Notes: generated from the sequence alone by a model not told the origin. 64,000 bases of DNA from Bradyrhizobium sp. CSS354 (GCF_029051725.1 NZ_JAACFU010000019.1:80396-144395), one strand, 5' to 3'; numbered from the stretch's first letter, positions 44,567 through 52,556 are shown. Numbers and translations: made by a program.

Positions 44567-45399
44567 CAGATGTCCATCGTTGTTTGTCGCATGGGATCAC
44601 GGATCGCTTCCCACAGCTTCTGTCCAAGATCGTGAGCGCTGACGAACACAAGCCAATAGAGCCGCTGTCCTTTGGAGCCGACGATAAGCTCCACACCTTT
44701 TGCTGGCATCGTGCCGAGCTTTCGAATTTCGTCCATCCAGTATTTCATCAGGGCTGCCCTGAACGAATTTATGGCTTGGTTGGCGCTAACGTGGGCCTTC
44801 CAGCCGGGCGCAAAGGTGTCGAACACGCCGCCGGGTTTGCTGTAGTCATCAAGGTTGCGCTGAAGGTCCTGCACGCTGACGTGGATCAACATATCGACCT
44901 TCAGCTTCGAGAGCTTCCGGATGATGTCAAACGACAAGCCTTCGAGATTGTAGGGGTCTAAGAAGGCGAAATGCAGCCCGCTCGGGTTCACTGCCGCGAC
45001 TATCTTATCGACGGCCACATCGGCGGGGTAGTTGTAGCAAGTGGCAGCACCACCGAGCGCGCGGACGCGCGCATCCACAGCAGACGAATTTCCGGCATCG
45101 AAATCGTTGAGGTGCATTTGCGTGAAGGGCACGTTGGCCTGCGCCGCCTTGAAGGCAACGAGCGGACTTCCATCGATGATCGTCTTAGTGCCCCTGATCA
45201 GTGAGCGTCCGGGACCTGAGAACAATTCGATATAGGTCGCTCCTGCGTGCCATGACGGCGGCGGCACGTACTTCTTTCGAGTTGCGCTGGAAATCTCAAT
45301 GTACCGTTGCACGCGGGCATGCTTTTCAGATGCCCACGGACCAACCTCGCTGACGATCAGGCTGTCGGCGGGATCGACCTTAGGTGTTTCTTTGGCCAT
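44566..45399 (-). CDS. tcmP: Three-Cys-motif partner protein TcmP
   Basis: A 277-residue protein of the family found beside the three-Cys-motif protein. A SAM-methyltransferase-like core is visible: YIELFSGPGRSLIRG (motif I, residues about 56-70), the acidic MHLNDFDAGNSS, and FAFLDPYNLEGLSFD (motif IV type). Its stop codon overlaps the start of the DUF5131 gene, so both products are made together. The biochemical role of the pair is unknown; a two-step modification (methyl or radical chemistry) is an inference. Confidence 0.88.
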   Translation of the reverse strand: MAKETPKVDPADSLIVSEVGPWASEKHARVQRYIEISSATRKKYVPPPSWHAGATYIELFSGPGRSLIRGTKTIIDGSPLVAFKAAQANVPFTQMHLNDFDAGNSSAVDARVRALGGAATCYNYPADVAVDKIVAAVNPSGLHFAFLDPYNLEGLSFDIIRKLSKLKVDMLIHVSVQDLQRNLDDYSKPGGVFDTFAPGWKAHVSANQAINSFRAALMKYWMDEIRKLGTMPAKGVELIVGSKGQRLYWLVFVSAHDLGQKLWEAIRDPMRQTTMDI

Positions 45400-45505
45400 T
45401 GTGTTGCCCCCACGGCAGCACTACCACACTGCCGCAGGTTGAGGGTTAACGCCAAGGCACTTTCTCGAGGATTGCACCCGTCGCTCGCTCCCCTATCCTC
45501 CGGCC

Positions 45506-46129
45506 ATGATCCAGCGGCGGCGTCCCTCCGGCTTCGTCGAACCGTGCCAGCCGTCGAAGGTGGTCCGGCCACCGTCCGGCCGCCTGTGGGTCCATGAAAT
45601 CAAACACGATGGCTACCGACTGATGGTGCGCCGGGATGGAGACCGGGTCCGCTGCTTCACGCGCAGCGGCCATGACTGGGCGTCCCGTTTCCCGGCCATC
45701 GTTGAGGGCGCTGCCCGCGTCCTGGCACCGTCGTTCCTGATAGACGGTGAAGCAGTAATCGCCCGCGACGATGGCACGCCCGACTTCCGCGCTCTGCGGA
45801 GCAAGCGCCGGGGCCATGAAGCCGTGCTGTTCGCCTTCGACCTGATCGAGCATGACGGCATCGACCTTCGCGACCTGCCGCTGATCGAGCGCAAGCGCAG
45901 GCTCAAGAAGCTGCTTGGGAGGGCCAAGGGACGCGCCATTCAGTTCGTGGAGCATCTGACCGGCTACGGGCCGACGGTGTACAGGCACGTCTGCCAACTC
46001 GGTCTGGAGGGCATCGTGTCGAAACGGGCGGATGCGCCATATCGCAGCGGCCCGTCGAAGACGTGGGTCAAGTCGAAGAACCCGGAGAGCGATGCCGTCA
46101 GACGCGAGCGCGAGGAGGAGTGGCGGTAG
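45506..46129 (+). CDS. Minimal ATP-dependent DNA ligase (adenylation domain only)
   Basis: A 207-residue ligase catalytic core. Motif I is EIKHDGYRLM with the AMP-accepting Lys33. FLIDGEAV (motif III), LFAFDLIEHDG (IIIa), LEGIVSKR (IV) and KTWVKSKNPE (V) follow in order. It ends after motif V without the OB-fold domain that classical ligases use to clamp DNA, so it resembles compact LigD-like adenylyltransferases of Bradyrhizobium. It may need a partner for nick sealing. All core motifs look intact. Confidence 0.87.
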   Translation: MIQRRRPSGFVEPCQPSKVVRPPSGRLWVHEIKHDGYRLMVRRDGDRVRCFTRSGHDWASRFPAIVEGAARVLAPSFLIDGEAVIARDDGTPDFRALRSKRRGHEAVLFAFDLIEHDGIDLRDLPLIERKRRLKKLLGRAKGRAIQFVEHLTGYGPTVYRHVCQLGLEGIVSKRADAPYRSGPSKTWVKSKNPESDAVRREREEEWR

Positions 46130-46132
46130 CCG

Positions 46133-46237
46133 TCACCAAACGGAAATCACGATAGCTGCGACCACTGCAACACTGAGGACCAACGTTGCGATCCCGGCGA
46201 CCTCGATGGTGAAAGCCCGTCTTGGGTTGAACGGCAT
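46133..46237 (-). CDS. Single-helix small membrane protein (34 aa)
   Basis: MPFNPRRAFTIEVAG is followed by a long hydrophobic stretch (IATLVLSVAVVAAIVISVW) ending at the stop. The frame is convergent with the ligase gene. An FNR/FixK-like palindrome lies just upstream (46270). Such one-helix proteins are often annotation gaps. Confidence 0.5.
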   Translation of the reverse strand: MPFNPRRAFTIEVAGIATLVLSVAVVAAIVISVW

Positions 46238-46269
46238 TTCTCATCTTTGGCGGCAATCGAGCGGCAGCA

Positions 46270-46283
46270 TTGATCTGGATCAT
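46270..46283. promoter_or_regulatory. FNR/FixK-like site
   Basis: TTGATCTGGATCAT differs from the perfect TTGAT-N4-ATCAA palindrome by one base. The small membrane-protein gene starts 33 bases away on the minus strand, which would put a class II start site almost at the ATG. Confidence 0.35.
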
Positions 46284-46680
46284 GCCTGTTTGGGCATCTT
46301 TGCACCGCAGTTGCCGCAGCGGGATCAGCGGCTTGATCCGACCATCTGACAGCGCCCGGAATGGCCGTTCTTGCAGCGGCATCAGCGCTTTATGGAAGTG
46401 AGCTATAACCGCCTGTCCTCGATCAGCGAGGCGGGCCGGATGTCCTCCAAGCGAGGGGAGCATCCGGCCCTGACGCGACGGCATCGATGTCGTCGGCCGT
46501 CGCGCGTTGGATCGGGCGGAACAGCCAAGGAGCAACCGCTCCGCCCTGACGCGCTGTCGAGCAGCCGCTGCCCTTCAGCGCGGTCTGTGATAGAGGTGGC
46601 GCTGGAGTGGTCACCCACGTCCAGCGCCCGTGCAGTGCCGGGGAAGTGTTGGCACGCGCCCCACGGCTGCACGATTGCTG
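46284..46680. other. Stretch with no supported gene
   Basis: Open frames on both strands (for example 46371-46700 plus and 46403-46792 minus) are Arg/Pro-rich and show no motif or ribosome site. It separates the ligase/small-protein genes from the element's long minus-strand operon. Confidence 0.4.
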
Positions 46681-47814
46681 TCATCGTCGCCCGCCGATGA
46701 CGTTGTAAGCATGTTCCGGCGACGTAGGCGGCAGGTCCGCGCGCGCTGCCGTGACCATCCGCACCTGCAAGATCGCGAGGGGCGAACAACAATCACTGCG
46801 ATGCTCGACCGGGAGCCCGGAACCCTGCGCTGACCACACAAACCAGCTTTCGTCGCGCTCGACGGCCAGCAAATCGTCCTGCACCTCAGCTTCGGCCTTC
46901 TGGCGCGCTTCAGCCGACAGTGCTGCTTTATCATCGCTCTCGCTGGCAATCTCGCCGTCGAGTGCGACGATCAGCGCATCTTTGTGCAACCAGCAGATCA
47001 GTGCGAGCGCGGAAGGCAATTCGGCGAATGCCAGCGCGCGCTGATCCGCGCCAAGCACCTCCGACCGCAAGCTCTGCGTCTGAAAATCAATCGGGCCATC
47101 AAGCTCGATAAGACGCGAAATCGACGGCGCACCCTGCATCGCCAATGCTTCGATCTGTGCGCGCATGCGCTGCTTGGCGTAGCTCGATGGATACGGCGCG
47201 CTCGCGATGCGATGCAAATCGGCGCGCAGCTCGCGAACTCGCCGCCGCCGGTTCTCAATGGCGTCGATTACACTCGCCTCGCCCTTGGCCAGCGTCGGCT
47301 CGGGTCCGTCGTAGTCGAGCAACTGCACGCCGGGCGGCTTGCCGTGCTTCAGCCATGTCTCTACGTTCGCCAGCGCACCGCTGGCCGCCTGCCATGCAGC
47401 CGTCTTCGCCTCGCTGCGCTGCTTGATGCGCTCGAAGTCGTCCGTCGCCTTGTCGAGGGTCCGCTGCGCGGCGACGACTTGACGATTATCGGGTTTGAGG
47501 CCGAAGCCGCCGTCCTGCGGGTGCGAAACAAGCCTTTTCAGCGCATTCGCGGCGGCGACACGCTCCGCGCTCGCGGATTGAACGTCGAAGCCTGTCGGGA
47601 TCACCGCGTGGCTATCAGCCGACCTCAAGCGCAAGGCACGGAGCTTTTCTTGGGCAGCGGGCGGCAGCCATTCGAGCGGATCGAATTGTGGGCTGGAGAA
47701 CCCAACGGAAAGCGGCGTCGGCGCGACGACCTCAATTAGCGGCGCGGGTGTCAGGCTGCCGCTTGCGCTCGCCTCCATCATAAATTTTCGCCAGCCCTCA
47801 GCAGGATCAGTCAT
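46681..47814 (-). CDS. Element-encoded hypothetical protein (377 aa)
   Basis: A 377-residue soluble protein. The central part is helical and charged (AAQRTLDKATDDFERIKQR, AIENRRRRVRELRADLHRI), suggesting coiled coils. No domain is recognised. It is the last gene of a minus-strand operon whose members overlap by a few bases, and its start overlaps a 28-residue frame upstream. Confidence 0.72.
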   Translation of the reverse strand: MTDPAEGWRKFMMEASASGSLTPAPLIEVVAPTPLSVGFSSPQFDPLEWLPPAAQEKLRALRLRSADSHAVIPTGFDVQSASAERVAAANALKRLVSHPQDGGFGLKPDNRQVVAAQRTLDKATDDFERIKQRSEAKTAAWQAASGALANVETWLKHGKPPGVQLLDYDGPEPTLAKGEASVIDAIENRRRRVRELRADLHRIASAPYPSSYAKQRMRAQIEALAMQGAPSISRLIELDGPIDFQTQSLRSEVLGADQRALAFAELPSALALICWLHKDALIVALDGEIASESDDKAALSAEARQKAEAEVQDDLLAVERDESWFVWSAQGSGLPVEHRSDCCSPLAILQVRMVTAARADLPPTSPEHAYNVIGGRR

Positions 47815-47897
47815 GGGTCTCCTCCGTCGTCGTCGGTGATGATCGGAGACACGGTGGTGCAGGCTGTTGGCAAAAAATAGCGGGTTCGGTCGAGCAT
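47811..47897 (-). CDS. Tiny coupled open frame (28 aa)
   Basis: MLDRTRYFLPTACTTVSPII ends in TDDDGGDP and overlaps the ATG of the 377-residue gene by ATGA. The overlap fits a coupling peptide or small element protein. Evidence is the overlap and typical composition only. Confidence 0.42.
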   Translation of the reverse strand: MLDRTRYFLPTACTTVSPIITDDDGGDP

Positions 47898-47954
47898 GAG
47901 ACCGTCGGGATCAAGGAAGTCACTGCTACGTAGAAGTGAACCAGAGCCGTCGCA

Positions 47955-48308
47955 TCAGCCCCGCTCTCGCTCACTCGCCCGCAGCACCTCACGGACCAGC
48001 CGCTCGCCCGGCAGACGATCACGCGCCTTCAGGATCATCCAGAGATATTCCCGAAGGGTGTTTCGATAGCGCTGAGGACAAAGCGCCTCGTCGCGATCAC
48101 GTTGCCAAGCAGTTGCTCGAAAAAGACTGAGCTTGGCGATCAGAAATTCCGCCGCCGCATTGTCGGACATCGAGACGCAGTATCGATCCGCACACTCGAC
48201 CAGAAATCGGTCGCGTTCATCTCGCGACAGCATCGCAGCGGGCGTCGGATGCCCGCGCCCGACCGGGAATGCGCCCGCAAATGTCGATGGCCGATGCGGC
48301 TTCATCAT
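47955..48308 (-). CDS. Element-encoded hypothetical protein (117 aa)
   Basis: Contains MLSRDERDRFLVECADRYCV and AAEFLIAKLSLFRATAWQR, then RYRNTLREYLWMILKARDR. Mostly helical, no family recognised. It overlaps the preceding gene by 4 bases, as do most members of this operon. Confidence 0.68.
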   Translation of the reverse strand: MMKPHRPSTFAGAFPVGRGHPTPAAMLSRDERDRFLVECADRYCVSMSDNAAAEFLIAKLSLFRATAWQRDRDEALCPQRYRNTLREYLWMILKARDRLPGERLVREVLRASERERG

Positions 48309-48886
48309 CGCCCCGCGTCGAGGAAGTCGCCGGGGATCACCTGCCGCAGCGCATTCGCCGCCGCGCGCTCAACTTCCGCTTCGGTCAGATCACGCCAGCA
48401 CTCGACGCACAGCACGCTGATGCTGGCGATGTCGGTAGCGCCGGGTGGCAGCGCGAACAGATATGCGCCGGGCGTCGCACTGGCGGCGGCTTCGTCCATA
48501 TCCGTCACGACAGACCCTGATCCCCATTTTTGGGGATCAATTTGCCGCTGCGCTTCAGCCTCGCGCGGCTGATCCTTCAATGGGCACCGGACCTTGTTGA
48601 TGCCGTTCTCGCTGGCGGCACCCTCATCGCTAAAGGTCGGCAACACGCTGGGAAGTGACACCGGGGAAGTCGCTGATCGCGGCGGATTTGCGAAGCCTGA
48701 TCGGCAGCCGAAGCAAAAGGGCTTGCGCTGCGGGATCGCGGCAGCCCATGCGGCGGCGACCTGCACCAGCAGTGGGAAGCCGCTCAGGTCCGCTTGCGCG
48801 TCAACCAGATGAGTTAGAACGTGACCGTGATGCACCTGATGGCGAAATGCCCGCGTGTCGGCGCGGCGCTGGTGCCGGTTGCTCAC
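48305..48886 (-). CDS. Element-encoded zinc-ribbon-like hypothetical protein (193 aa)
   Basis: GTG 48886 gives the start VSNRHQRRADTRAF, a very common N-terminus of Bradyrhizobium element proteins. Two Cys pairs, KPFCFGC and SVLCVECW, look like a split zinc ribbon. The start overlaps the previous stop by GTGA. Function is unknown. Confidence 0.68.
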   Translation of the reverse strand: MSNRHQRRADTRAFRHQVHHGHVLTHLVDAQADLSGFPLLVQVAAAWAAAIPQRKPFCFGCRSGFANPPRSATSPVSLPSVLPTFSDEGAASENGINKVRCPLKDQPREAEAQRQIDPQKWGSGSVVTDMDEAAASATPGAYLFALPPGATDIASISVLCVECWRDLTEAEVERAAANALRQVIPGDFLDAGR

Positions 48887-49320
48887 GATGCCCTCGCGTC
48901 GAGATGCGGCAGCAACGGCACCATCTTGTTGCCGCTGTACGCGAGCGCGATGGACTTCGCGGCATGCTGCCCGACCGTCGATCCATCCGGCAGGACCACA
49001 TGCGCAAGGAAGGCTTCCTCGAAGCTCTCGATCTTGCTTTCGACGCTCTCCAGCTTGGCCTTGATGCACAGCAGAAGCGCCCGCCATCGTTGGCGATGCA
49101 TCTGCTCGCCGGTCTTCAGCGACGCCGCCGTCATGCTGTCCTTGAGCGGCGGCAGCGGCAGATCGAACCGGATGCGGCGCTGATGCGCCTCGAACATCAC
49201 CGCCGCGCGGCCTGCCTCCGAAGCATAGGCGAAGGCGGTCGCGCCGTACCGCTTGAGCGTCCGCTCAATCTCAGCTCGGGTCTGATCGACCGACACCGTA
49301 GTGCGTTCGGCGTAGACCAT
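48883..49320 (-). CDS. Element-encoded conserved hypothetical protein (145 aa)
   Basis: Begins MVYAERTTVSVDQTRAEIE with TLKRYGATAFAYASE, MFEAHQRRIRFDLPLPPLK and WRALLLCIKAKLESVESKI. This family is frequent in Bradyrhizobium integrative elements, usually next to the zinc-ribbon protein encoded downstream. An in-frame GTG at 49323 is an alternative start. Function is unknown. Confidence 0.75.
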   Translation of the reverse strand: MVYAERTTVSVDQTRAEIERTLKRYGATAFAYASEAGRAAVMFEAHQRRIRFDLPLPPLKDSMTAASLKTGEQMHRQRWRALLLCIKAKLESVESKIESFEEAFLAHVVLPDGSTVGQHAAKSIALAYSGNKMVPLLPHLDARAS

Positions 49321-49336
49321 CACGGTTCTCCCTCGA

Positions 49337-49561
49337 TCACTGCTTGCTGCTCTTGCTCGCCTGACCGCTCGCGTCGATCACCAGCACGCTGCCGCCATCG
49401 GCGGGGATGATCGAAATGTCGGGGATGCAGTTGCAGGCTTGCCGCTGAAAGATCGCGCAGCCGTCATCGTGCAAGATCGTGCAGTGCGAGATGCCGGGCA
49501 TGGTGCCCAGTTCGGAAGCGGCGGCCTTCAGGCGGTGCCGGTAGCCCGGTCGATCAGTCAT
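49337..49561 (-). CDS. Element-encoded conserved hypothetical protein (74 aa)
   Basis: Starts MTDRPGYRHRLKAAASELGT and contains GISHCTILHDDGCAIFQRQA then CNCIPDISII. The four Cys suggest metal binding. It is a regular companion of the upstream and downstream genes in related elements. It overlaps the initiator gene by 8 bases. Confidence 0.73.
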   Translation of the reverse strand: MTDRPGYRHRLKAAASELGTMPGISHCTILHDDGCAIFQRQACNCIPDISIIPADGGSVLVIDASGQASKSSKQ

Positions 49562-50468
49562 GGTCCGTCCTCCAAGGCGTCTGGTTCTGGGCGTGCAACC
49601 GCGTGCGCTCGACCTGCTGTTTGAGGTAACTCATCGGATCAGCCTCATCTGCGGCGACGGCAAGGTGATCCAGAGCTTCCTCGACATCGTCGTCAAAGGC
49701 GGCGAGCAGGCGGGCAGCCACAGCATCGCCCTTGGTCCCGAACAGTTTGCGGGCGTTTCGGCAAACCTCATCGAAGCCGGGACTGGCGTTCGTGGCGGCA
49801 GTACCTATTGAAGACGCGGGAGGTGGTTGTCGCGCTTCGACAGTCTCTGGCCGCCCGACAGGGCGCGGCACAGGTCCATCGGGATCGGGAACTAACGCGT
49901 CATCGACGGTGCTGAAAGCTGGGTTCAGTGGCTCGTCAACGGAGGTGCGGTCGGAAGCACTGTCTCTACCGTCATCGGCAGAGCTGCGCGCCGGAGGCGC
50001 GCTGTTACTGTGTTCAGTGTGTTCAACTGTGTTCAGTGCCCCCGTTGGCGCTTTTTTTGTCTCAGATGGCGCTTTTATTCCCGGAAATGGCGCTTTCGGC
50101 TTCTTTGCACTTACGCCCCCGTTGGCGCTTTCAATTCCGCCCTCGTTGGCGCTTTTGATTGCGCCCCCGTTGGCGCTTTCATCGAGAGGCCAATAGCGGT
50201 TTGGATGACCGCTTCCACGGCTGCCGACTTGGACCGCAAGGTGGCCGCGTTCGACCAAGGCAGGCAGCATCCTTCGGACGGTTCCTTCGCCCAACCCGCT
50301 TTCGAGCGCGATGGTCTGTAGTGACGGACGGGCCTCGCCGCTTTCCTCGTTCCAGTGATCTGCAATCACAAGGCCGACGCGGACGGCTGCCGATGGCAAT
50401 TCTTTGTCGCGGTTCACTTGCTTGATGTAAGCGAACACGCGGCGTGTGAATTCCTTCGTGCTTCTCAT
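49554..50468 (-). CDS. Winged-helix replication-initiator-like protein
   Basis: A 304-residue protein starting MRSTKEFTRRVFAYIKQVNR. The N-terminal part is a helix-turn-helix/winged-helix domain (PSLQTIALESGLGEGTVRRM, then a wing GSRGSGHPNRYWPL). A central linker of about 110 residues is rich in Ser/Ala/Pro and is encoded by the repeat array described separately. The C-terminal part (FDEVCRNARKLFGTKGDAVA...EEALDHLAVAADEADPMSYL) is helical. The layout (winged helix, repeat-encoded linker, C-terminal helical domain) parallels phage lambda O, whose gene contains the lambda origin. Transcriptional regulator is the alternative reading. Confidence 0.72.
   Translation of the reverse strand: MRSTKEFTRRVFAYIKQVNRDKELPSAAVRVGLVIADHWNEESGEARPSLQTIALESGLGEGTVRRMLPALVERGHLAVQVGSRGSGHPNRYWPLDESANGGAIKSANEGGIESANGGVSAKKPKAPFPGIKAPSETKKAPTGALNTVEHTEHSNSAPPARSSADDGRDSASDRTSVDEPLNPAFSTVDDALVPDPDGPVPRPVGRPETVEARQPPPASSIGTAATNASPGFDEVCRNARKLFGTKGDAVAARLLAAFDDDVEEALDHLAVAADEADPMSYLKQQVERTRLHAQNQTPWRTDHD
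50038..50179. repeat. Six-copy iteron-like array inside the initiator gene
   Basis: The word TGGCGCTTT occurs at 50046-50054, 50067-50075, 50088-50096, 50123-50131, 50147-50155 and 50171-50179. Four copies extend to GCCCCCGTTGGCGCTTT (50038, 50115, 50163; one mismatch at 50139). Spacing is 21, 21, 35, 24 and 24 bases. On the coding strand, copies 1-3 are read AAA-GCG-CCA (Lys-Ala-Pro) and copies 4-6 as ...A-AGC-GCC-A (Ser-Ala-Asn), so the DNA is conserved across two codon phases. A TGTTCA triplicate lies next to it at 50011-50035. Confidence 0.7.
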
Positions 50469-50572
50469 GGCGCATCTCCCAGCGCCCACGCCATCGCATC
50501 GGCTGGATCAGTCGGCTGGTTGATGCTGGTGATCGGCATTGATGTCATCCCGGTTTCGGGATACATCCTCAT
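50465..50572 (-). CDS. Tiny coupled open frame (35 aa)
   Basis: MRMYPETGMTSMPITSINQP ends ALGDAP, and its stop overlaps the initiator's ATG (ATGA). It sits right after a terminator hairpin and before the initiator. The overlap is its main support. Confidence 0.45.
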   Translation of the reverse strand: MRMYPETGMTSMPITSINQPTDPADAMAWALGDAP

Positions 50573-50606
50573 CGCTGTTCCACGGCGAGACGATGCGTCC
50601 CAAACG

Positions 50607-50637
50607 AAAACGCCGCTGCTCTACCGGGCAGCGGCGT
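50607..50637 (-). terminator. Intrinsic terminator inside the element operon
   Basis: A perfect 10-bp stem (50610-50619 with 50628-50637, 8-base loop) followed on the minus strand by TTTT then CGTTT. The stop codon of the 89-residue gene lies in the loop. Read-through would be needed for transcription to reach the initiator gene from upstream. Confidence 0.65.
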
Positions 50638-50890
50638 CTTCGTTTTCAAATGTGGCTTCGTAGGCTTTCAGGATCGCGCGTGCGCGCGAGACCGGATCGC
50701 GGCCTTCACGGTACCGCTCCAGCTCCCGTTCCAGCCGCTCAAGCAGCGGCGAATATTCGACCTCGCCATAGGTCGAAATGATGTAAGCGACAGTGACGAG
50801 CGCCTGCCGGATGCGCGCTTCAGTGATCGGCGCGTCAGTCGGTTTGCTCGACCCAGCGCCGTCAGCGCGGGGCGTCGGCATCGGCGGCAA
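50621..50890 (-). CDS. Element-encoded hypothetical protein (89 aa)
   Basis: Contains ITEARIRQALVTVAYIISTY and GEVEYSPLLERLERELERYR, then DPVSRARAILKAYE: a helical, charged protein of the kind next to initiators in related elements. It overlaps the 61-residue gene by 29 bases. Function is unknown. Confidence 0.68.
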   Translation of the reverse strand: MPPMPTPRADGAGSSKPTDAPITEARIRQALVTVAYIISTYGEVEYSPLLERLERELERYREGRDPVSRARAILKAYEATFENEDAAAR

Positions 50891-51047
50891 CCTGCTTCAC
50901 CGCAGGCGCTGGCTGACGGGCGATGTTGATGACGATGTTGCCGTTACGTCCGACCTCGACCTGCGAAACCTCAAGGCCCGCAGACTGGACGGATTTGATC
51001 GCGCGGCGGACTTCAACGGGCCTAAATTGCCACGGGGCTGCACTCAT
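50862..51047 (-). CDS. Element-encoded small protein (61 aa)
   Basis: Starts MSAAPWQFRPVEVRRAIKSV and includes QSAGLEVSQVEVGRNGNIVI, the typical 'RAIKSVQSAGL-VEV..G.I.I' pattern of a small protein family common in rhizobial elements and prophages. GGAG precedes the ATG. Function is unknown. Confidence 0.7.
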   Translation of the reverse strand: MSAAPWQFRPVEVRRAIKSVQSAGLEVSQVEVGRNGNIVINIARQPAPAVKQVAADADAPR

Positions 51048-51107
51048 GGGCGCATCTCCACTCTGAACGAGTTTTTGTGAGATTGCGCTCCCCGCCGCGT
51101 GCCAAGT

Positions 51108-51135
51108 CCCTTGGGTTTTCCTTAAGGCCCAAGGG
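51108..51135. other. Small inverted repeat upstream of the element operon
   Basis: CCCTTGGG at 51108-51115 pairs with CCCAAGGG at 51128-51135. It lies 60-90 bases upstream of the first gene of the minus-strand operon and could be an operator; no promoter is obvious. Confidence 0.35.
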
Positions 51136-51236
51136 GAGGATTTTCGCGTCGGCGTTTTCCAGAGCGAACGACTTAATTTTGCGCGCGGTCGCTTAAAATC
51201 GCAAGAGAGAAATCAAACAAGTGCCATTTGTCGTGA

Positions 51237-52556
51237 TCAGAAGGCGATCTGATCCATGACCTGCGCCTTCGCCGAGAGCGGCACCTCGCCATATTTCGGC
51301 CCGGTGCCTTCGTGGCCCATCAAGGAAATCCGCATCTTGTCGGTGGCGTGGACCTCGTACAGCCGGTTCGCGAAGCTGTGGCGGAAGCAGTAGACCGTTT
51401 TATAAACGTCGCCTTCCTCCGGCTGCGGCTGGAATTGCCGCAGCCATGCATTGATCTTGGCGCAAGCGACTGCGGCGCGATCATTGTAGCGCTCGAAGCC
51501 CTGCGCATTGCGCCGCATCGCTTCCAAGGCGATGCCGGTCAGCGGAATTTTGCGCTTGGCATTGGCGGTCTTCACCTCGCGGCCCTCAGCCGCAATCTCG
51601 ATGTGAGGAATGTTGTGCGTGAGATGGATGTGGTGCGGCTGCAAGGCCACGACTTCGGAAGGGCGCGCTCCGGTGCCGATCACCACAAGCATGATGTCGT
51701 GGCAGACCGCCTCCAGATCGGCGGGATCGGCCCTGAGGATCGTATCGCGCACGGTCTCCAGCGGCCACGCCTCGCGCTGATTGTTCTGCCGCTTGAAGTT
51801 TTTAATGCCGTCGAATGCCTTCTGGTCGAAGGCTTGTAGCCCATCCCGTTCGATGATGGTGGCGATAATCATGCGGACATCCTGAATGTCCTTGATCGCC
51901 AGTTCGCTGGTGATGTCCTCGTTCTCGATGCGGTCGCTCCACCACTTGCGGAAGGCCAGCGCGTCCTCGCGGCTCACCGTCAGCAGATCCTTGTCGCCCA
52001 CCACGCCGATGAAGCGGCGCATCGCGGCTTCCTTTTTCTTCTCGGCCTTCAGCAGTTGGTTCGGCGACTTGCCGTTGTGGTCGGCGCGCAGGAATGCGTT
52101 GTAGCTCGCGGCGGCCTTGCTCAAGATGATCGAGGATTTGGAAACGCCGCCAAGCAGCGCGGTGCGGTCGATCTTCTGGTCAATGCTGCCGCTCCGCATC
52201 AGCACCTCGATGCGTTCGAGCACCTCGTTGAGCGGAAGGCCAGCGACCTCGTCGGCTGGACGATAGCGGTAGCCATGGACCTTGGCGCGCGCGATGGACG
52301 CGACTGTCAGGTGGCTGGCCTCATCCGCGCGGCCTTCGACGCGCAGCGCCCAGTCGCGCTCCTGTGCTTCGTCGAACTTGATGGCGGTCTTGATCGCTCG
52401 ACAGCCATTGGGATCGTCGATGACGTGAATGCCGGTCGAGAGTTTGACAATCGGCTTGGTGCCGGGCGCGAGCTGGCTGAGGACCGCTTTCGGAACGCGA
52501 CGGCGGTAGTACCAAAAGCCATTGATGGGGTGCAGGTGATGCTGCTTAGATGCCAC
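51237..52556 (-). CDS. Tyrosine recombinase (integrase)
   Basis: A 439-residue integrase. The N-terminal arm-binding segment has FWYYRRRVPKAVLSQL. Catalytic residues appear in order: Arg at about 298 in GTGARPSEVVAL, a Lys in VKTANAKRKIPLTG, Arg near 392 in CFRHSFANRLYE, the LMGHEGT box, and Tyr near 422 in PKYGEV. It is encoded at the right end of the element, reading inward, beside the attR candidate. It should catalyse site-specific integration and excision. No excisionase is recognised nearby. Confidence 0.92.
   Translation of the reverse strand: MASKQHHLHPINGFWYYRRRVPKAVLSQLAPGTKPIVKLSTGIHVIDDPNGCRAIKTAIKFDEAQERDWALRVEGRADEASHLTVASIARAKVHGYRYRPADEVAGLPLNEVLERIEVLMRSGSIDQKIDRTALLGGVSKSSIILSKAAASYNAFLRADHNGKSPNQLLKAEKKKEAAMRRFIGVVGDKDLLTVSREDALAFRKWWSDRIENEDITSELAIKDIQDVRMIIATIIERDGLQAFDQKAFDGIKNFKRQNNQREAWPLETVRDTILRADPADLEAVCHDIMLVVIGTGARPSEVVALQPHHIHLTHNIPHIEIAAEGREVKTANAKRKIPLTGIALEAMRRNAQGFERYNDRAAVACAKINAWLRQFQPQPEEGDVYKTVYCFRHSFANRLYEVHATDKMRISLMGHEGTGPKYGEVPLSAKAQVMDQIAF

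Noticed and set aside
46403..46792. Minus-strand 129-codon frame
   Set aside because: Overlaps the end of the 377-residue gene in a different frame and has no motif.
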